Below, piece after piece: positions 12,745-22,517 of a DNA stretch of 64,000 nt; the first letter of the stretch is position 1; the number at the start of each line of letters is the position of its first letter. The stretch is from assembly GCF_009882915.1 (NCBI RefSeq), contig NZ_WTUW01000002.1, positions 1,055,874 through 1,119,873 on the forward strand, given 5' to 3'. This stretch comes from Sneathiella litorea (GTDB lineage Bacteria; Pseudomonadota; Alphaproteobacteria; Sneathiellales; Sneathiellaceae). Made by a program: the position numbers and the translations under genes. The notes below the pieces were generated by a model that was not told the origin of the DNA, did not search any database, and saw only the letters and a list, made by a program, of their open reading frames with translations.

Positions 12745-13395
12745 TCACAGAGTACCATATAACCGATCACCGGCGTCACCCAGGCCGGGCACGATATACG
12801 CTTTCTCGTTTAATTTCTCATCGAGACCCGCAACATAAACAGTTACATCCGGATGGGTATCGAGCATGACCTGCACCCCCTCCGGTGCGGCAACCAGCGC
12901 CATGAACCGGATATTCTCCGGCAAAACATTGTGGTCCAGAAGCACATCAACGCCTGCCGCGGCGGAATACCCGGTTGCGAGCATCGGATCGACCAGTATG
13001 AAAAGGCGATCCTCGGCTGTTGGCAACTTTCGTAAGTACTCAACTGGCCTCTTCGTCACCGGGTCCCGATACATTCCAATGTGCCCCACCCGCGCCGCCG
13101 GCATTAATTCAAGCAGTCCGTCCGCCATGCCAAGTCCTGCACGTAAAATTGGAACAATGGCGGTTTTCTTTCCGGCCAGAACTGTCGCGTCCATCGGGCA
13201 AATAGGCGTTTCAATTTTTTCACTAGTTGTTGGGAGGTGACGCGTAATCTCATACCCCATCAACAGCGCTATTTCCCTTAGCAGTTGCCGGAAGGTTTTT
13301 GTCGAGGTTTTCTTGTTCCGCATATGACTGAGCTTATGAACAATAAGCGGATGATCAAGAATATGGAGATTCGGAAATCGCGGATCATAGGCCAT
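12745..13395 (-). CDS. upp: Uracil phosphoribosyltransferase Upp
   Basis: Salvages uracil with PRPP to UMP in the cytoplasm. 216 residues from ATG 13395 ([18 protein letters not shown]); an in-frame start at 13467 would add 24 residues without family support. The PRPP-binding loop is [12 protein letters not shown] (about residue 130-141) and the uracil-binding C-terminus is [11 protein letters not shown]. It is transcribed divergently from the nucleoside uptake and breakdown operon, whose thymidine phosphorylase could supply uracil from deoxyuridine or uridine, so the pairing makes metabolic sense. Confidence 0.96.
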   Translation of the reverse strand: MAYDPRFPNLHILDHPLIVHKLSHMRNKKTSTKTFRQLLREIALLMGYEITRHLPTTSEKIETPICPMDATVLAGKKTAIVPILRAGLGMADGLLELMPAARVGHIGMYRDPVTKRPVEYLRKLPTAEDRLFILVDPMLATGYSAAAGVDVLLDHNVLPENIRFMALVAAPEGVQVMLDTHPDVTVYVAGLDEKLNEKAYIVPGLGDAGDRLYGTL

Positions 13396-13536
13396 GGATG
13401 AGATGTATTTCCCTATAGTGCAAACAGGTGAGCCCCAAATCATATCCGACTTCACTTTTAAAATCACTACTTAGGGAGCAAGAAAGACGATAAAATATAG
13501 CGGTCCGAAAATTTACTTCCTATACTTTACAGGATG

Positions 13537-13587
13537 CGACCTTAAAACTTAACCTGTCGGCCTAAGTTTGGTTTGGATTTAAGGTCG
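13537..13587. promoter_or_regulatory. Nested inverted repeat in the leader of the nucleoside operon
   Basis: CGACCTTAAA at 13537-13546 pairs with TTTAAGGTCG at 13578-13587, and inside it AAACTTA at 13545-13551 pairs with TAAGTTT at 13563-13569. The element lies in the 245-base divergent gap between upp and the BMP gene, 54 bases before the start codon. It could be a repressor operator, or a structured 5' leader RNA. I do not recognise it as a known riboswitch class. Confidence 0.45.
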
Positions 13588-13640
13588 ACCTCTTGTTCCT
13601 GAATTTGGAATGAGCCGGGCTTTAACAGGGAGTGACGAAT

Positions 13641-14627
13641 ATGATGAAGAAAATTGCCCTCGGGCTAATCGCGACTGCCGCGCTGACAATGAGTGGACTG
13701 GCGACAGCTGAAGACTTCAAACCCGCAATCGTCTTTGACATGGGCGGCAAGTCCGACAAGTCCTTTAACGAGGCAGCCTTCAATGGTGTCGAAGAATTCA
13801 AGAAAGATACCGGCATCGACTATTTAGAATATGAGGTCACGAAAGTATCTGAGCGCGAACAAGCGACAGAACGCATGGCCCGCAAAGGGGCCGATATTGT
13901 TGTCGCCATCGGGTTTGCCCAGGCGGCGGCCGTTGAAAAAGCCGCAAAGGCGCATCCCGATACAAAATTCACCATTATTGACATGGTCGTTGACCTGCCA
14001 AACGTGCAATCCGTTGTATTTCGGGAAGAACAGGGCTCCTTCTTGGTCGGCATAGCGGCCGCAATGGCCAGCAAGACCGGGAAGGTCGGGTTTATTGGCG
14101 GCATGGATATCCCATTGATCCGGAAATTCGCACTTGGTTACAAGGAGGGGGTCCTCTATGCGAACCCAAATGCGGAAGTGATCGAGAATATGACTGGTAC
14201 GACGCCTGCCGCCTGGAATGATCCAACAAAGGGCAGTGAACTTGCAAAAAGCCAGTTTGACCGCGGGGCGGATGTCATCTTCGCGGCAGCTGGTGGCACG
14301 GGAATGGGTGTCCTGCAATCCGCCGCTGATGAGAATAAACTCGCGATTGGAGTCGACAGCAATCAGGACCATCTGCATCCGGGAACAATGCTGACTTCCA
14401 TGCTCAAAAGAGTTGATGTCGCTGTCTACAACGCAATGATGTCCGCTAAAGACGGCACATGGAAGCCGGGCGTTCAGGTGCTCGGTCTGAAAGAAGATGG
14501 CGTTGGCTTTTCCGTTGATCAATGGAACAAGGGCGTCCTGACAGAAGACATGATCGAAGCGATGAACAAGGCGAAGGCCGACATCATCGCCGACAAGATC
14601 AAGGTCACAAACTATATGGACAAGTAA
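13641..14627 (+). CDS. BMP-family nucleoside ABC transporter substrate-binding protein
   Basis: Periplasmic binding component of a nucleoside importer. 328 residues from ATG 13641, which has AGGGAG eight bases upstream (a GTG at 13632 is in frame but lies inside that site). A signal peptide is clear: MMKKIALGLIATAALTMSG followed by LATA and a cleavage site before EDFKPA. The BMP fold shows FDMGGKSDKSFNEAAF, GADIVVAIGFAQ, GKVGFIGGMDIPL and GVDSNQDHLHPG. Family members bind purine or pyrimidine nucleosides (PnrA, BmpA); substrate here is inferred from the downstream nucleoside-degrading enzymes. First gene of the operon, 11 bases before the ATPase gene. Confidence 0.93.
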   Translation: MMKKIALGLIATAALTMSGLATAEDFKPAIVFDMGGKSDKSFNEAAFNGVEEFKKDTGIDYLEYEVTKVSEREQATERMARKGADIVVAIGFAQAAAVEKAAKAHPDTKFTIIDMVVDLPNVQSVVFREEQGSFLVGIAAAMASKTGKVGFIGGMDIPLIRKFALGYKEGVLYANPNAEVIENMTGTTPAAWNDPTKGSELAKSQFDRGADVIFAAAGGTGMGVLQSAADENKLAIGVDSNQDHLHPGTMLTSMLKRVDVAVYNAMMSAKDGTWKPGVQVLGLKEDGVGFSVDQWNKGVLTEDMIEAMNKAKADIIADKIKVTNYMDK

Positions 14628-14638
14628 ATCTGACCGTC

Positions 14639-16192
14639 ATGTCAGAACAAAGTCCGGCGCTGGAACTGCGCCGTATCAATAAAAGCTTCGGCCCGGTCCA
14701 CGCGAACAAGGATATTTCCCTGTCCGTGGATCGGGGAACCATACATGGCATTGTCGGCGAAAATGGCGCCGGAAAATCGACATTGATGAGTATTGTGTAT
14801 GGCTTTTACCAGGCCGATAGCGGTGATATCTTGGTCAATGGCAAAACCTGCCGCATTGAAAACCCGCAAAGCTCAATAGAAGCGGGCATCGGTATGGTTC
14901 ATCAGCATTTCATGCTGGTCGATACCTTTACGGTTCTTGAAAATATAATCCTCGGGATCGAGGGTGGATATCGATTGAAGGAAGGCCTGTCGGCGGCACG
15001 CAAGGAGCTTGTGCGCCTTGAAAAAGAGTACGCACTGGAAGTCGATGTCGATGCGATCGTTGGCGATTTGCCAGTTGGTCTTCGCCAACGGGTGGAGATT
15101 TTAAAAGCTCTTTATCGCGGTGCAGAGATTCTTATTCTGGATGAACCGACAGGTGTTTTGACCCCGCAAGAGGCGGATCATCTCTTTCGTATTCTTGATA
15201 CCCTGCGTGAACAGGGAAAGACGGTCATCCTGATTACACACAAGCTTCGGGAAATCATGGCCATCACCGACAATGTTTCGGTTATGCGGCGCGGGGAAAT
15301 GGTTGCGCATGTAAGAACAGGAGACACCAGCCAGGCTGCCCTTGCAGAACTGATGGTTGGTCGCTCGGTGCTTTTACATGTCGAGAAGGAGACAGCTGCT
15401 CCCAAAGAGACATTGCTTGCTATCCGCAATCTTAATTATGTGGATATTGACAGTGTTCCGCGCCTCAAAAATATAAATCTTGATCTCAGGGCAGGTGAAA
15501 TTCTGGGCATTGCCGGTGTCTCGGGCAACGGTCAGTCAGAGCTGCTTGAAGTTCTTGGCGGCATGCTGGCCCCAACTTCGGGAAGTATTAAGTTTAAAGG
15601 GCAGGAGCTTGTCGGAAATAAAACTTTCACAGCCCGGAACCTCAGAAAAATTGGGCTGGGTCATGTACCGGAGGATCGGCACCGATCTGGTCTCGTTCTC
15701 CCCTTTAGTGCAAATGAATGTTCCATTCTCGGTTATCATGACAAGCCAGAGTACAACAGAGGTTTGCAGCTTGATCGCAACTCAATGGTCGAAACCTGTA
15801 ACACCTACATCGAAAAGTATGACGTGCGACCGCCGGATCCTTACCTGAAAGCATCGGGCTTCTCCGGCGGAAATCAGCAAAAGCTGGTTCTCGCGCGCGA
15901 AATGGAACAGAACCCGGACGTCCTGCTGGTCGGTCAGCCGACGCGCGGTGTCGATATCGGCGCCATTGAATTTATTCATAAGCAACTTATCAAGATGCGT
16001 GATGCGGGCAAGGCTATCCTCGTCGTTTCCGTTGAAATCGAGGAAGTGATGTCCCTCGCCGATCGTATCGCCGTCATGTTTGATGGAGGAATCGTCGGTG
16101 AACTTCCCGCTGCGGAAGCAACCGAAACCCAGCTCGGATTAATGATGACTGGTGTTCGAGAACCCAAATCTGATGCAAAGGCAACTATCTGA
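14639..16192 (+). CDS. Nucleoside ABC transporter, dual ATP-binding subunit
   Basis: Cytoplasmic ATPase of the nucleoside importer, 517 residues with two ABC domains in one chain (sugar/BMP transporter type). Domain 1: Walker A GENGAGKST (about residue 42), signature-like LPVGLRQRVE, Walker B LILDEPT. Domain 2: GVSGNGQSE at the Walker A site, where the lysine is Gln as is usual for the second half in this family; signature FSGGNQQKLVLAREM; Walker B-like LLVGQPTRGVDIG. ATG 14639 (MSEQSPALELRRINKSFG) is chosen; the frame is open further upstream but overlaps the binding-protein gene out of frame. Its stop overlaps the next start as ATGA. Confidence 0.94.
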   Translation: MSEQSPALELRRINKSFGPVHANKDISLSVDRGTIHGIVGENGAGKSTLMSIVYGFYQADSGDILVNGKTCRIENPQSSIEAGIGMVHQHFMLVDTFTVLENIILGIEGGYRLKEGLSAARKELVRLEKEYALEVDVDAIVGDLPVGLRQRVEILKALYRGAEILILDEPTGVLTPQEADHLFRILDTLREQGKTVILITHKLREIMAITDNVSVMRRGEMVAHVRTGDTSQAALAELMVGRSVLLHVEKETAAPKETLLAIRNLNYVDIDSVPRLKNINLDLRAGEILGIAGVSGNGQSELLEVLGGMLAPTSGSIKFKGQELVGNKTFTARNLRKIGLGHVPEDRHRSGLVLPFSANECSILGYHDKPEYNRGLQLDRNSMVETCNTYIEKYDVRPPDPYLKASGFSGGNQQKLVLAREMEQNPDVLLVGQPTRGVDIGAIEFIHKQLIKMRDAGKAILVVSVEIEEVMSLADRIAVMFDGGIVGELPAAEATETQLGLMMTGVREPKSDAKATI

Positions 16193-17313
16193 TGGCGGGA
16201 GAACAAGTCAAATTCGGCGCACCCCTCAAGATCCCCGGATGGGTAAATTATGCGTTGATCCCGTTCATAAACCTTGTTGCCGCCCTCCTTATTTCGGGCA
16301 TAGTGATCCTGATCATCGGCGATAATCCAATTGAAGCACTACACGTCCTATTATATGGGGCGTTCGGATATCCCGAGGCTGTAGGCTACACGCTTTACTA
16401 CACAACCAATTTCATTTTTACCGGCCTTGCAGTGGCCATCGCGTTTCATTGCGGCCTGTTTAATATCGGAGCGGAGGGACAGGCTGCACTCGGCGGATTG
16501 GGTGTCGGTCTGATTTGCCTAAACTTTGACGGGTTGCCTCTGTGGATCATTTTACCGCTCGCCATGCTGGCCGCTGCTAGTTTTGGGGCAGCCTGGGCCT
16601 ATATTCCGGCCTATCTTCAAGCCAAGCGCGGCAGTCATATTGTGATCACGACGATCATGTTCAATTTCATCGCTGCCTCGCTCATGACCTATCTACTTGT
16701 GGAAGTATTAATCGATCCAAACGGTCAGTCCCCGGAGAGTCGCCCCATTGCCGAGACAACATGGCTCCCCTATTTCCATGATATCCTGAGCATGCCGCAG
16801 ACGCCGCTTAACCTCTCTTTTCTCTATGCTCTTATATTAAGCGCTGGCTTCTACTTTCTCATCTGGCATACAAGATGGGGATACGAAATACGTGTCGTCG
16901 GCCAGAATGAGACCGCAGCCCGCTATGCTGGCATTTCATCTTCAAAAAACATCATCCTCGCCATGATGATTTCTGGCGCCCTTGCCGGTTTTGTCGGCAT
17001 TAATGAGATTCAGGGCGTGCACCACCGTCTTATTCTCGATTTTACAGGCGGTTACGGTTTTGCCGGAATTGCAGTGGCACTGATGGGGCGCAACCACCCC
17101 ATTGGCATATTTGTGGCGGCATTACTCTTTGGAGCGCTTTATCAGGGCGGGTCAGAACTGGCTTTCGAGATGAAATCCGTCAATAAGGAAATTGTCATTG
17201 TTATTCAGGGCCTCATTATCCTGTTCTCCGGCGCGCTTGAGCATATGTTCCGTCCCAAGATAGAAGCCGCTTACCGACGATTGGCTCGCGCCCGAACAGT
17301 GGAGGCGGGCTGA
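16192..17313 (+). CDS. Nucleoside ABC transporter permease 1
   Basis: Inner-membrane permease of the importer (YufP/NupP-like, BPD_transp_2 family), 373 residues with about ten hydrophobic segments, for example LVAALLISGIVILIIG near residue 30 and ILAMMISGALAGFVG near 265. GLFNIGAEGQAALGG and GYGFAGIAVALMGRNHP are characteristic family signatures. It starts at the ATGA overlap with the ATPase stop and its own stop overlaps the start of the second permease, so the three are translated as a unit. Confidence 0.93.
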   Translation: MAGEQVKFGAPLKIPGWVNYALIPFINLVAALLISGIVILIIGDNPIEALHVLLYGAFGYPEAVGYTLYYTTNFIFTGLAVAIAFHCGLFNIGAEGQAALGGLGVGLICLNFDGLPLWIILPLAMLAAASFGAAWAYIPAYLQAKRGSHIVITTIMFNFIAASLMTYLLVEVLIDPNGQSPESRPIAETTWLPYFHDILSMPQTPLNLSFLYALILSAGFYFLIWHTRWGYEIRVVGQNETAARYAGISSSKNIILAMMISGALAGFVGINEIQGVHHRLILDFTGGYGFAGIAVALMGRNHPIGIFVAALLFGALYQGGSELAFEMKSVNKEIVIVIQGLIILFSGALEHMFRPKIEAAYRRLARARTVEAG

Positions 17314-18284
17314 TGGAGACATTCCAAATCATCATCCTGTTGCTCGACGCCACCTTCCGTATTGCGACGCCACTTATCCTTGCAGCACTTGCCGGTATGT
17401 TCTCAGAACGCGCCGGGGTTGTTGATATAGGCCTGGAAGGAAAAATGCTCGGCGCTGCCTTCGCCGCAGCTGCCGTTGCCGCCGTTTCAGGCTCGGCTTG
17501 GGTGGGCCTCGGCGCGGGAATTCTTACCTCAATTGCGCTGTCGATGCTGCATGCCTATGCCTGTGTTACCCATAAGGGTAACCAGGTGGTGTCTGGCATG
17601 GCCATCAATATCGTCGTTGCCGGGCTGTCGCCAACCCTCGCCTATGCATGGTTTAGTATGGGCGGACAGACCCCGCCCCTTGGCGGAGATGCCCGATTCA
17701 AATCCATAGTTCTGCCCTATGCTGAAACAGCAAGAGATGTTCCGGTTATTGGGTATATCTATGCGGAGCTGATCTCGAACCATAACATCATTGTTTATAT
17801 GGCTATTGCGGCCGTACCGATTTGCGCCTGGATCCTCTATAAGACCCGTTTTGGCCTTCGCGTGCGTGCTGTCGGTGAAAACCCCCATGCGGTGGACACG
17901 GCTGGTATTTCCGTTGATTGGCTGCGCTATAAAGCATTGATTATGACAGGATTTCTCTGCGGCATTTCGGGTTCCTACCTCTCGACTGCCCATGGTGCGG
18001 GGTTTATACGCGATATGACCGCTGGCAAAGGCTATCTGGCCTTGGCCGCCCTCATCTTTGGCAAATGGCGCCCCGTGCCCACATTGTTTGCCTGCCTGCT
18101 TTTCGCCTTTACCGACGCGGTTCAGGCGCGCCTGCAAGGCGTGGAACTTCCTATCGTTGGCGTAATTCCGGTTCAGTTTATCCAGGCACTCCCCTATATA
18201 CTCACTGTATTGTTACTCGCAGGGTTTGTTGGCAAAGCCCAGCCGCCGAAATCCATCGGCGAACCCTATATTAAGGAAAGATGA
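17313..18284 (+). CDS. Nucleoside ABC transporter permease 2
   Basis: Second inner-membrane permease (YufQ/NupQ-like), 323 residues with about nine membrane spans. It carries the family signatures ERAGVVDIGLEGKMLGAAF near residue 32 and GLRVRAVGENPHAVDTAGI near 190. Pairs with the preceding permease as a heterodimer around the nucleoside channel. Start ATG overlaps the upstream stop, and its TGA overlaps the ATG of purine nucleoside phosphorylase by four bases, tying uptake directly to breakdown. Confidence 0.93.
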   Translation: METFQIIILLLDATFRIATPLILAALAGMFSERAGVVDIGLEGKMLGAAFAAAAVAAVSGSAWVGLGAGILTSIALSMLHAYACVTHKGNQVVSGMAINIVVAGLSPTLAYAWFSMGGQTPPLGGDARFKSIVLPYAETARDVPVIGYIYAELISNHNIIVYMAIAAVPICAWILYKTRFGLRVRAVGENPHAVDTAGISVDWLRYKALIMTGFLCGISGSYLSTAHGAGFIRDMTAGKGYLALAALIFGKWRPVPTLFACLLFAFTDAVQARLQGVELPIVGVIPVQFIQALPYILTVLLLAGFVGKAQPPKSIGEPYIKER

Positions 18285-19150
18285 TGACACTTGATCCGCA
18301 TAAAGCCGCCGACTTCGTAAAGGATGCCGCGCCGGGGTTCACGCCGCGTGTCGGCATTGTCCTCGGCTCCGGGATCGGCGATCTCGCGGAAAAGATCGAG
18401 TTGGTGGCTAGTATCGATTACGAAAATATTCCTGATTTCCCGACCTCCTCGGTGGAGGGACATGCCGGGAGGCTCATTCTCGGTCGCCTCGGCGGGATGC
18501 CCGTTGCCTGCATGCAGGGCCGCGTTCATTACTACGAAGGTGTCAACCCTCAGGACCTCACGCTTCCCGTCCGGATGCTCAAACTTCTTGGTATCGAAAT
18601 ACTGCTTCTCACAAATGCCGCAGGTAGCTTCAAGAAGAAAATGGGCCCCGGCAGCCTGATGATGATTAGCGATCATATCAATTTCACGGGCCTCAACCCG
18701 TTGGTCGGTCCAAATGACGATACGTTTGGACCACGCTTCTTCTCGATGGAGGATGCTTACGACCCCATCCTCCGCAAGCATCTGGCGGCGGTCGCCAAAG
18801 AACTCGGCATCACGCTTCATGAAGGTGTCTATCTGCATTATCTCGGCCCCAATTTCGAAACACCCGCAGAGATCCGTGCTTTCAAGACACTTGGCCCCGA
18901 TGCTGTCGGGATGTCGACAACGCCGGAGGTGCTTGTCGCCCGTCATTGCGGCCTTCGTGTCGCGGCAATCTCCAATATTACCAACCTCGCCGCGGGGATG
19001 AGCAAGACCCGGCTCAGCCATGAACAGACACTCGAATGCGCAAAAATAGCGGCGGCGGATCTTGAAAGTCTGGTTATCGTCTTTTTGGAAACCCTGAAAA
19101 GGGAGCTATTGAAAGCTCATATTCGGAGTACGGAAAATGGCGTCCATTAG
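18281..19150 (+). CDS. Purine nucleoside phosphorylase (trimeric, PNP family 2)
   Basis: Phosphorolyses purine (deoxy)nucleosides to base and (deoxy)ribose-1-phosphate. 289 residues of the low-molecular-weight trimeric class, which prefers 6-oxopurines. Motifs: VLGSGIGDLAEKI (phosphate loop, about residue 27), GHAGRL, MQGRVHYYEG, LLLTNAAGSFK, GPNFETPAEIRA and AAISNITNLAAGM (purine site with Asn). The hexameric DeoD type is excluded by these motifs. Starts inside the upstream permease stop (two adjacent ATG codons at 18281 and 18284) and overlaps deoC by 14 bases. Confidence 0.95.
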   Translation: MMTLDPHKAADFVKDAAPGFTPRVGIVLGSGIGDLAEKIELVASIDYENIPDFPTSSVEGHAGRLILGRLGGMPVACMQGRVHYYEGVNPQDLTLPVRMLKLLGIEILLLTNAAGSFKKKMGPGSLMMISDHINFTGLNPLVGPNDDTFGPRFFSMEDAYDPILRKHLAAVAKELGITLHEGVYLHYLGPNFETPAEIRAFKTLGPDAVGMSTTPEVLVARHCGLRVAAISNITNLAAGMSKTRLSHEQTLECAKIAAADLESLVIVFLETLKRELLKAHIRSTENGVH

Positions 19151-20123
19151 CCCTCTAAAACCGGCCCCAGAAGGCCACGCGCGCAATCCCGGCATGCCGC
19201 TCGATCTGGATGTACTGGACCGAGTTCGCGTAAATTTAAGCGCGGTCGAGCGCCGGGCCGCCACCCTCCCCGGTCGGCGCACAGTGAAGAAGGCCTATCA
19301 AGCCGCCTGGCTGCTAAAGGCTGTAACCTGTATCGACCTCACTACATTAAGTGGAGATGACACCCCCGGCCGGGTCAAGCGCCTCTGCGCAAAGGCAGCA
19401 CAGCCCGTTCGTTCGGATATTCTGGAAGCGATGGGGATGGCGGATCGCGCTATCACAACCGGAGCCGTCTGCGTTTATCACAGCATGGTCGAAACGGCGG
19501 TAGAGGGATTAAAAGGAACGAATATTCCTGTTGCTGCCGTCTCAACCGGCTTTCCGGCAGGGCTCAGCCCGTTCGATCTTCGTGTGAAGGAAATCGAAGC
19601 CTCTGTTGCAACTGGCGCGAACGAGATTGATATCGTCATCACCCGCGGCCATGTTCTGACTGGCAACTGGCAGGCGCTCTATGACGAAGTGAAAACCTTC
19701 CGCGCCGCCTGCGGGGATGCACATATGAAGGCCATCCTCGGAACCGGAGATATTGCCACCCTCCGCAATGTCGCGAAAGCCAGCATGGTTGCGATGATGG
19801 CGGGTGCAGACTTTATCAAAACCTCCACGGGAAAGGAAAGCGTAAATGCCACCCTGCCCGTTACCCTCGTCATGCTGCGGATGATCCGCGAATATCTTGA
19901 GATGACGGGGCATAAGGTCGGCTATAAACCGGCGGGCGGAATCAGCACCGCGAAAGATGTCCTGAACTACCAGATCATGATCAAGGAGGAGCTTGGTTCA
20001 GACTGGCTGGAGCCAGATCTATTTCGCATTGGCGCCTCGAGCCTGCTCGGCGATATTGAACGTCAGCTGGAGCATTTCGTCACCGGGCGCTATTCCGCTG
20101 ATTTTCGCCATCCGATGGCCTGA
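19137..20123 (+). CDS. deoC: Deoxyribose-phosphate aldolase DeoC
   Basis: Cleaves 2-deoxyribose-5-phosphate to glyceraldehyde-3-phosphate and acetaldehyde. 328 residues, the longer class (E. coli DeoC is about 260), with about 70 residues before the barrel core. Class I Schiff-base lysine is in GADFIKTSTGKES (about residue 226-235) and the second essential lysine in YKPAGGI; CIDLTTLSG matches the first strand where many members read IDHTLL. Overlaps the purine nucleoside phosphorylase gene by 14 bases and ends nine bases before the aldehyde dehydrogenase, which could remove its acetaldehyde product. Confidence 0.95.
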   Translation: MASISPLKPAPEGHARNPGMPLDLDVLDRVRVNLSAVERRAATLPGRRTVKKAYQAAWLLKAVTCIDLTTLSGDDTPGRVKRLCAKAAQPVRSDILEAMGMADRAITTGAVCVYHSMVETAVEGLKGTNIPVAAVSTGFPAGLSPFDLRVKEIEASVATGANEIDIVITRGHVLTGNWQALYDEVKTFRAACGDAHMKAILGTGDIATLRNVAKASMVAMMAGADFIKTSTGKESVNATLPVTLVMLRMIREYLEMTGHKVGYKPAGGISTAKDVLNYQIMIKEELGSDWLEPDLFRIGASSLLGDIERQLEHFVTGRYSADFRHPMA

Positions 20124-20132
20124 GGAACAACC

Positions 20133-22517
20133 ATGAGCATTGCAGAAATATTTGATAATATGGACTACGGACCAGCGCCCGAGAGCAGCGAAGCCGCGCT
20201 TCAGTGGATTGCAGCCCGAAAAGGCAAGTTTGATCACTTCATCAATGGGGACTGGGTCAAACCATCATCCAAAAAATGGTTTGAGAGCCTCAATCCCGCG
20301 ACCGGCAAGTCGCTTGCGAAAATCGCCACGGGGAATGCGAGGGACATTGATGCCGCCGTTTCCGCAGCCCGCGCTGCGCAAAAAGGATGGCGTGATCTCG
20401 GCGGCCCTGCCCGTGCGCGGTATCTATATGCTCTTGCCCGCGCGATCCAGCGTAATGCCCGTCTGCTTGCCGTTCTGGAGACGCTGGATAACGGCAAACC
20501 GGTTCGCGAAACCCGCGATATCGACATACCGCTTGTCGCACGGCATTTCTATCATCACGCCGGATGGGCGCACTTACAGGATCAAGAATTCGGTGACTTT
20601 GAACCCATGGGCGTAATTGGCCAGATTATCCCCTGGAATTTCCCGCTTCTCATGCTCGCCTGGAAAATCGCCCCCGCGATTGCGGCGGGAAACACTGTCA
20701 TTTTGAAACCCGCAGAATATACATCGCTCACCGCGCTTTGCTTCGCCGAGATCTGCAAGGACGTTGGCTTGCCCGAGGGCGTCGTCAATATCGTAACCGG
20801 CGACGGCAAAACCGGCGAGGCTCTGGTCAAGCATCCCGATATTCACAAAATCGCCTTCACCGGCTCAACCGAGGTGGGCCGCTTGATCCGCCAAGCAACT
20901 GCCGGCAGCGGCAAGCATCTCACATTGGAGCTTGGCGGAAAATCCCCCTTCATCGTGTTCGATGATGCGGATCTCGACAGCGCGGTAGAAGGTGTTGTTG
21001 ATGCCATCTGGTTCAATCAGGGGCAGGTCTGCTGCGCCGGATCCCGCCTCTTGCTGCAGGAGGGCATCGCGGAGAAAATGGTCGCAAAGCTCCAAAAGCG
21101 GATGGAGACATTGCGCATTGGCGACCCCCTCGATAAGTCCATCGACATGGGCGCGATTGTCGATCCTGTTCAACTCTCCACCATTAAATCGCTTGTTAAG
21201 AAGGGCGCAGTTGAGGGTGGTACTGTCTGGCAACCGAAATGCGACATGCCGGAAGGCGGCTGTTTCTATCCGCCGACCTTGATCAGCGATGTTACCCCTG
21301 CATCAACGGTTGCGCAGGAAGAAATCTTTGGCCCCGTCATCGTTTCCATGACCTTCCGTACACCGGATGAGGCTGTCGCGATTGCCAATAATACCCGTTA
21401 TGGGCTCGCGGCCTCGGTCTGGAGTGAGAATATCAATCTCGCCCTCGATATCGCGCCGAAGCTCGATTGCGGTGTGGTCTGGATCAACTCGACCAACCAG
21501 TTCGACGCAGCCTGCGGCTTTGGCGGAAACCGCGAGTCCGGTTACGGGCGAGAGGGTGGCCATGAAGGCATGATGGAGGTTTTGAAGCCGAAATTCCTCT
21601 CCAGGCTACCGTCTTACAAAGAAACAAAAGCCCCTACGCCGGCAGACTATAAAACTGGCGCAACTCTCGCTGATCTTGACCGCACGCCAAAGCTCTATAT
21701 CGGCGGCAAGCAGGCCCGGCCGGATTCGGGCTACAGCCTGCCGGTCTTCTCCGCGAAGGGGGACAAGATCGGTGAAGTCGGCGAAGGCAACCGCAAGGAT
21801 ATCCGCAACGCGGTGGAGGCAGCGCGCAAGGCGACCAGCTGGACCAAGGCGAGCAGCCATAACCGCGCGCAGGTTCTTTATTATCTCGCGGAAAATCTGG
21901 ACATCCGGAAAGCGGAATTTGCGGACCGCCTCAAACTCATGTCAGGCGTCAGCGCGAAAAAGGCACAAGCGGAAGTCGACGCCACCATTCAACGGCTCTT
22001 TTCCTATGGCGCCTGGACGGATAAATATGAAAGCGCCGTTCATTCTCCACCAATGCGCGGGGTGACCCTCGCCATGAAGGAACCAATTGGCACGATCGGC
22101 ATCGTTTGCCCAGATGACAACCCGCTTCTCTCCATGGTTTCTCTTGCGGCCCCTGCCCTTGCCATGGGCAATCGCATCATCCTGATCGCATCGGAACGGC
22201 ATCCGCTCACGGCCACGGACTTCTATCAGGTACTGGAGACATCCGACATGCCTGCGGGCGCGGTGAATATCATCACAGGCCCGCGCGATGAACTCACAAA
22301 AACCCTCGCCGAGCATGATGACGTGAAGTCCGTCTGGTATTTCGGCCCTCAGGGCGGCAGCCGGCTTGTCGAAGCCGCCTCCACCGGGAATATGAAACGG
22401 ACCTGGGTCAATAACGGAAAGGCGCGGGACTGGTTCGACATTGCGCAGGCTGAAGGCCGCGAATTTCTCGCCCAAGCAACGCAAATCAAGAATATCTGGA
22501 TTCCTTATGGCGAATAA
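20133..22517 (+). CDS. Two-domain aldehyde dehydrogenase, ALDH16-like
   Basis: 794 residues made of a complete ALDH followed by a partial second ALDH, the architecture of the ALDH16 family. Domain 1 (about 30-500) has the NAD-fold GFTGSTEVG-type motif (AFTGSTEVG), catalytic Glu in LELGGKSPF and catalytic Cys in QVCCAGS, so it should be active. Domain 2 (about 520-790) begins [19 protein letters not shown] and continues through an NAD-like fold ([26 protein letters not shown]) but lacks both the Glu motif and the Cys segment. Bacterial ALDH16 enzymes are known to keep the catalytic Cys that human ALDH16A1 has lost. Directly downstream of deoC, so acetaldehyde is the likely physiological substrate (inference). 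Confidence 0.9.
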   Translation: MSIAEIFDNMDYGPAPESSEAALQWIAARKGKFDHFINGDWVKPSSKKWFESLNPATGKSLAKIATGNARDIDAAVSAARAAQKGWRDLGGPARARYLYALARAIQRNARLLAVLETLDNGKPVRETRDIDIPLVARHFYHHAGWAHLQDQEFGDFEPMGVIGQIIPWNFPLLMLAWKIAPAIAAGNTVILKPAEYTSLTALCFAEICKDVGLPEGVVNIVTGDGKTGEALVKHPDIHKIAFTGSTEVGRLIRQATAGSGKHLTLELGGKSPFIVFDDADLDSAVEGVVDAIWFNQGQVCCAGSRLLLQEGIAEKMVAKLQKRMETLRIGDPLDKSIDMGAIVDPVQLSTIKSLVKKGAVEGGTVWQPKCDMPEGGCFYPPTLISDVTPASTVAQEEIFGPVIVSMTFRTPDEAVAIANNTRYGLAASVWSENINLALDIAPKLDCGVVWINSTNQFDAACGFGGNRESGYGREGGHEGMMEVLKPKFLSRLPSYKETKAPTPADYKTGATLADLDRTPKLYIGGKQARPDSGYSLPVFSAKGDKIGEVGEGNRKDIRNAVEAARKATSWTKASSHNRAQVLYYLAENLDIRKAEFADRLKLMSGVSAKKAQAEVDATIQRLFSYGAWTDKYESAVHSPPMRGVTLAMKEPIGTIGIVCPDDNPLLSMVSLAAPALAMGNRIILIASERHPLTATDFYQVLETSDMPAGAVNIITGPRDELTKTLAEHDDVKSVWYFGPQGGSRLVEAASTGNMKRTWVNNGKARDWFDIAQAEGREFLAQATQIKNIWIPYGE

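Noticed and set aside
14522-14638. N-terminal extension of the nucleoside ATPase
   Set aside because: The extra 39 residues come from another frame of the binding-protein gene; the family N-terminus begins at 14639.
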